DNA of 8,319 bases, from assembly GCA_945878745.1 (NCBI GenBank), contig CAMDVY010000114.1, forward strand, positions 1 through 8,319. The letters are read 5' to 3'. The position numbers and the translations under genes were made by a program. Under the pieces are notes generated by a model. That model saw only the letters and a program-made list of their open reading frames with translations. It did no database searches and was not told the origin of the DNA. Each line of letters begins with the position of its first letter. Position 1 is the first letter of the stretch. This stretch comes from Klebsiella pneumoniae. GTDB lineage: Bacteria; Pseudomonadota; Gammaproteobacteria; Pseudomonadales; Azotimanducaceae. Shown piece after piece: positions 6,956 to 8,319 of this stretch.

Positions 6956-8319
6956 GCTGTACCTCTCGTTACGGCTGTGGTTTTGTCAGGAATACCCGCA
7001 GATCCGCCGCCGAGTTTTTCCTGTATTTCTTCCAGTGTGAGGCCTTTTGTTTCCGGTGCGTACTTGAGAACCAGCAACGCGCCGATGATCGGGCCGATGG
7101 CAACCCAGGTCACGCCCCACGAAATTCCCATGACCGGAATCAACATCCCGATCACCATGGGAATGAACACTTCGGTGACACGTCCGAACAGATTTGTGGT
7201 CCAGCCATAGCCGGTGGCGCGCAGCTCCGTCGGGAACAGTTCCGACGCGTAGACGTGTGTCGCACCGATGGCACACTGGAAGAAGAACACCGTCGTGATG
7301 TGCCAGAAGTACTGACCCGGTGTGGTTTCAGTATGAAACAGGCCAATGATCGCAATGGCAGCCACACTGTAGAACGCCGCACAGGTGATCTTGCGACCCA
7401 GGCGATCAACGAGCTGACCTGCCAACAAATGCCCAAACGCCCCACCGATGTAGGCCCACATCACGACATCACCAACCTGCGCGGGTGTCATGCCCACCTC
7501 TTCGCGGGCATAGATCGACCAGTACGCCACCGCCGGTGCGACCACGAGATAGACACAATTCCACAACAGCGTGACGATCATGAATCTTGGGTAGTACTGC
7601 GGTTTGAACAGCTGCTGCGCTTCCGCGAACTGCGTGCGAATCGTCGCCAGCAGCGTTTGATTGTCTCGCGCACTGGCCACCTCCACGTAGCGGGCTGGTT
7701 CGCGTACACCGAAGTACAGCGCCGGCAACAAGAACAGCGCCAGCCCGCCGATGAGATACAGACCACGCCAGTGCGCACCATCGTGCTCAATGCCCAGCAG
7801 GTCGGATCCGAAGATCACCATACTCATCGCGAAGTCATGTGCCGCATTGCCCGGTGCGTCAGCGAGCAGCAGGAAAAACGGCGAGGCTTTGGCCATCACC
7901 ACCGTACCTACGGTGGCAAACGCCGTGAGTATCGTGATCCCGGTACCACGCAACCTGGATGGCAACTCCTCACCGGCAATGATGATGGCCAGACCAAACT
8001 GTGCCGTCAGAAACAGCCGGGCGACGGTCTGCCAGAACGTGAACTCATCCTTGGTCTGCACAAAGGCCGTAGCAGCACTGGCGATGGCAAAACCCGTGAC
8101 GGTCAACAGCAGCATGGCGCGCCGTCCAAAACGGTCAGCGCACATGAGGAAAAAGAAGGAAGCGACCACGCCGGCTCGCGTGATTGCATACACGATGCCC
8201 CACTCATCCAGCCCGATATCAAGCGTTGCGCGTACATCGACCGAGGCCAGTGTCAGCATCGACGCATCGAATCCCTCGTACAGCGTCGTGATGCCAAGCA
8301 GCGCCAGCAGCAGGATGTG
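6952..8319 (-). CDS. MFS transporter (5' end outside window)
   Basis: This is a major facilitator transporter of the inner membrane. The frame runs open to the right edge; the 20 codons before the internal ATG at 8259 read HILLLALLGITTLYEGFDAS, a first membrane helix with the acidic F-D pair typical of aromatic-acid and sugar/metabolite symporters. The true start therefore lies beyond 8319, and the ATG at 8259 is internal. Counting from 8259, the loop 2-3 motif A-D-R-F-G-R-R is at 41-47 and its C-half copy V-D-R-L-G-R-K at 284-290. E-E-L-P-S-R-L-R-G-T-G (97-107) and S-E-L-F-P-T-E-L-R-A-T-G (339-350) are matching signatures in the two halves. The tail P-E-T-K-G-L-T-L-E-E-I (402-412) is as in sugar-porter relatives. 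About twelve helices are expected, with an unusually long loop at about 134-163. It is first of the three genes visible in this unit, so it probably imports the substrate, although export is not excluded. Confidence 0.9.
   Translation of the reverse strand, partial: HILLLALLGITTLYEGFDASMLTLASVDVRATLDIGLDEWGIVYAITRAGVVASFFFLMCADRFGRRAMLLLTVTGFAIASAATAFVQTKDEFTFWQTVARLFLTAQFGLAIIIAGEELPSRLRGTGITILTAFATVGTVVMAKASPFFLLLADAPGNAAHDFAMSMVIFGSDLLGIEHDGAHWRGLYLIGGLALFLLPALYFGVREPARYVEVASARDNQTLLATIRTQFAEAQQLFKPQYYPRFMIVTLLWNCVYLVVAPAVAYWSIYAREEVGMTPAQVGDVVMWAYIGGAFGHLLAGQLVDRLGRKITCAAFYSVAAIAIIGLFHTETTPGQYFWHITTVFFFQCAIGATHVYASELFPTELRATGYGWTTNLFGRVTEVFIPMVIGMLIPVMGISWGVTWVAIGPIIGALLVLKYAPETKGLTLEEIQEKLGGGSAGIPDKTTAVTRGTA
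6961..6967 (-). promoter_or_regulatory. Ribosome binding site of the MDR reductase inside the transporter gene
   Basis: GAGAGGT on the minus strand lies 5 bases before the ATG at 6955-6953 and within the last codons of the transporter gene. With the ATGA stop/start overlap it points to coupled translation and fixes the reductase start. Confidence 0.6.

Overview
The window is a gene-dense stretch of a moderately GC-rich bacterial chromosome or contig. No RNA gene, insertion sequence, CRISPR array or phage gene is visible. The gene set is a YegD-type Hsp70 relative, a SulP transporter with a STAS tail, a double MaoC hotdog protein, and a transporter/reductase/Baeyer-Villiger-type monooxygenase cassette. 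This fits a Pseudomonadota member, perhaps a gammaproteobacterium with a taste for hydrophobic ketone or steroid/terpenoid-like substrates. That placement is an inference from gene content only.

Layout. Positions 1-182 (+) hold the last 59 codons of a protein that enters from the left and is not identified. Its stop codon overlaps the end of a convergent SulP permease gene (173-1854, -). The SulP gene is complete in content but split by a single-base frameshift near 1445. Upstream of it on the same strand, across a 76-bp gap, is a two-domain MaoC-like hydratase/dehydratase gene (1931-2788, -). A 150-bp divergent intergenic region (2789-2938) carries a candidate promoter for yegD (2939-4246, +). 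The end of yegD overlaps the end of the next minus-strand gene by 8 bp.

The right half is a minus-strand operon read right to left. It runs from an MFS transporter (5' end outside the window, ends 6952) to a zinc-free quinone-oxidoreductase-like MDR reductase (5972-6955) and then to a flavoprotein monooxygenase of the Baeyer-Villiger type (4239-5951). The first two genes are joined by a 4-bp ATGA overlap. The last two are 20 bp apart and each has a good Shine-Dalgarno sequence. The natural reading is uptake of a substrate, NADPH-dependent reduction of an activated double bond or carbonyl compound, then insertion of oxygen next to a ketone to make an ester or lactone. The MaoC protein could serve later CoA-dependent chain shortening, but it is in a separate transcription unit.

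The most notable points are the SulP frameshift, the division of the hydratase motif between the two halves of the MaoC protein, the compact MFS-MDR-BVMO cassette, and convergent genes that overlap at both of their 3' junctions. I found no clear sign of a wholly new system; most of the window is recognisable metabolic and transport genes.
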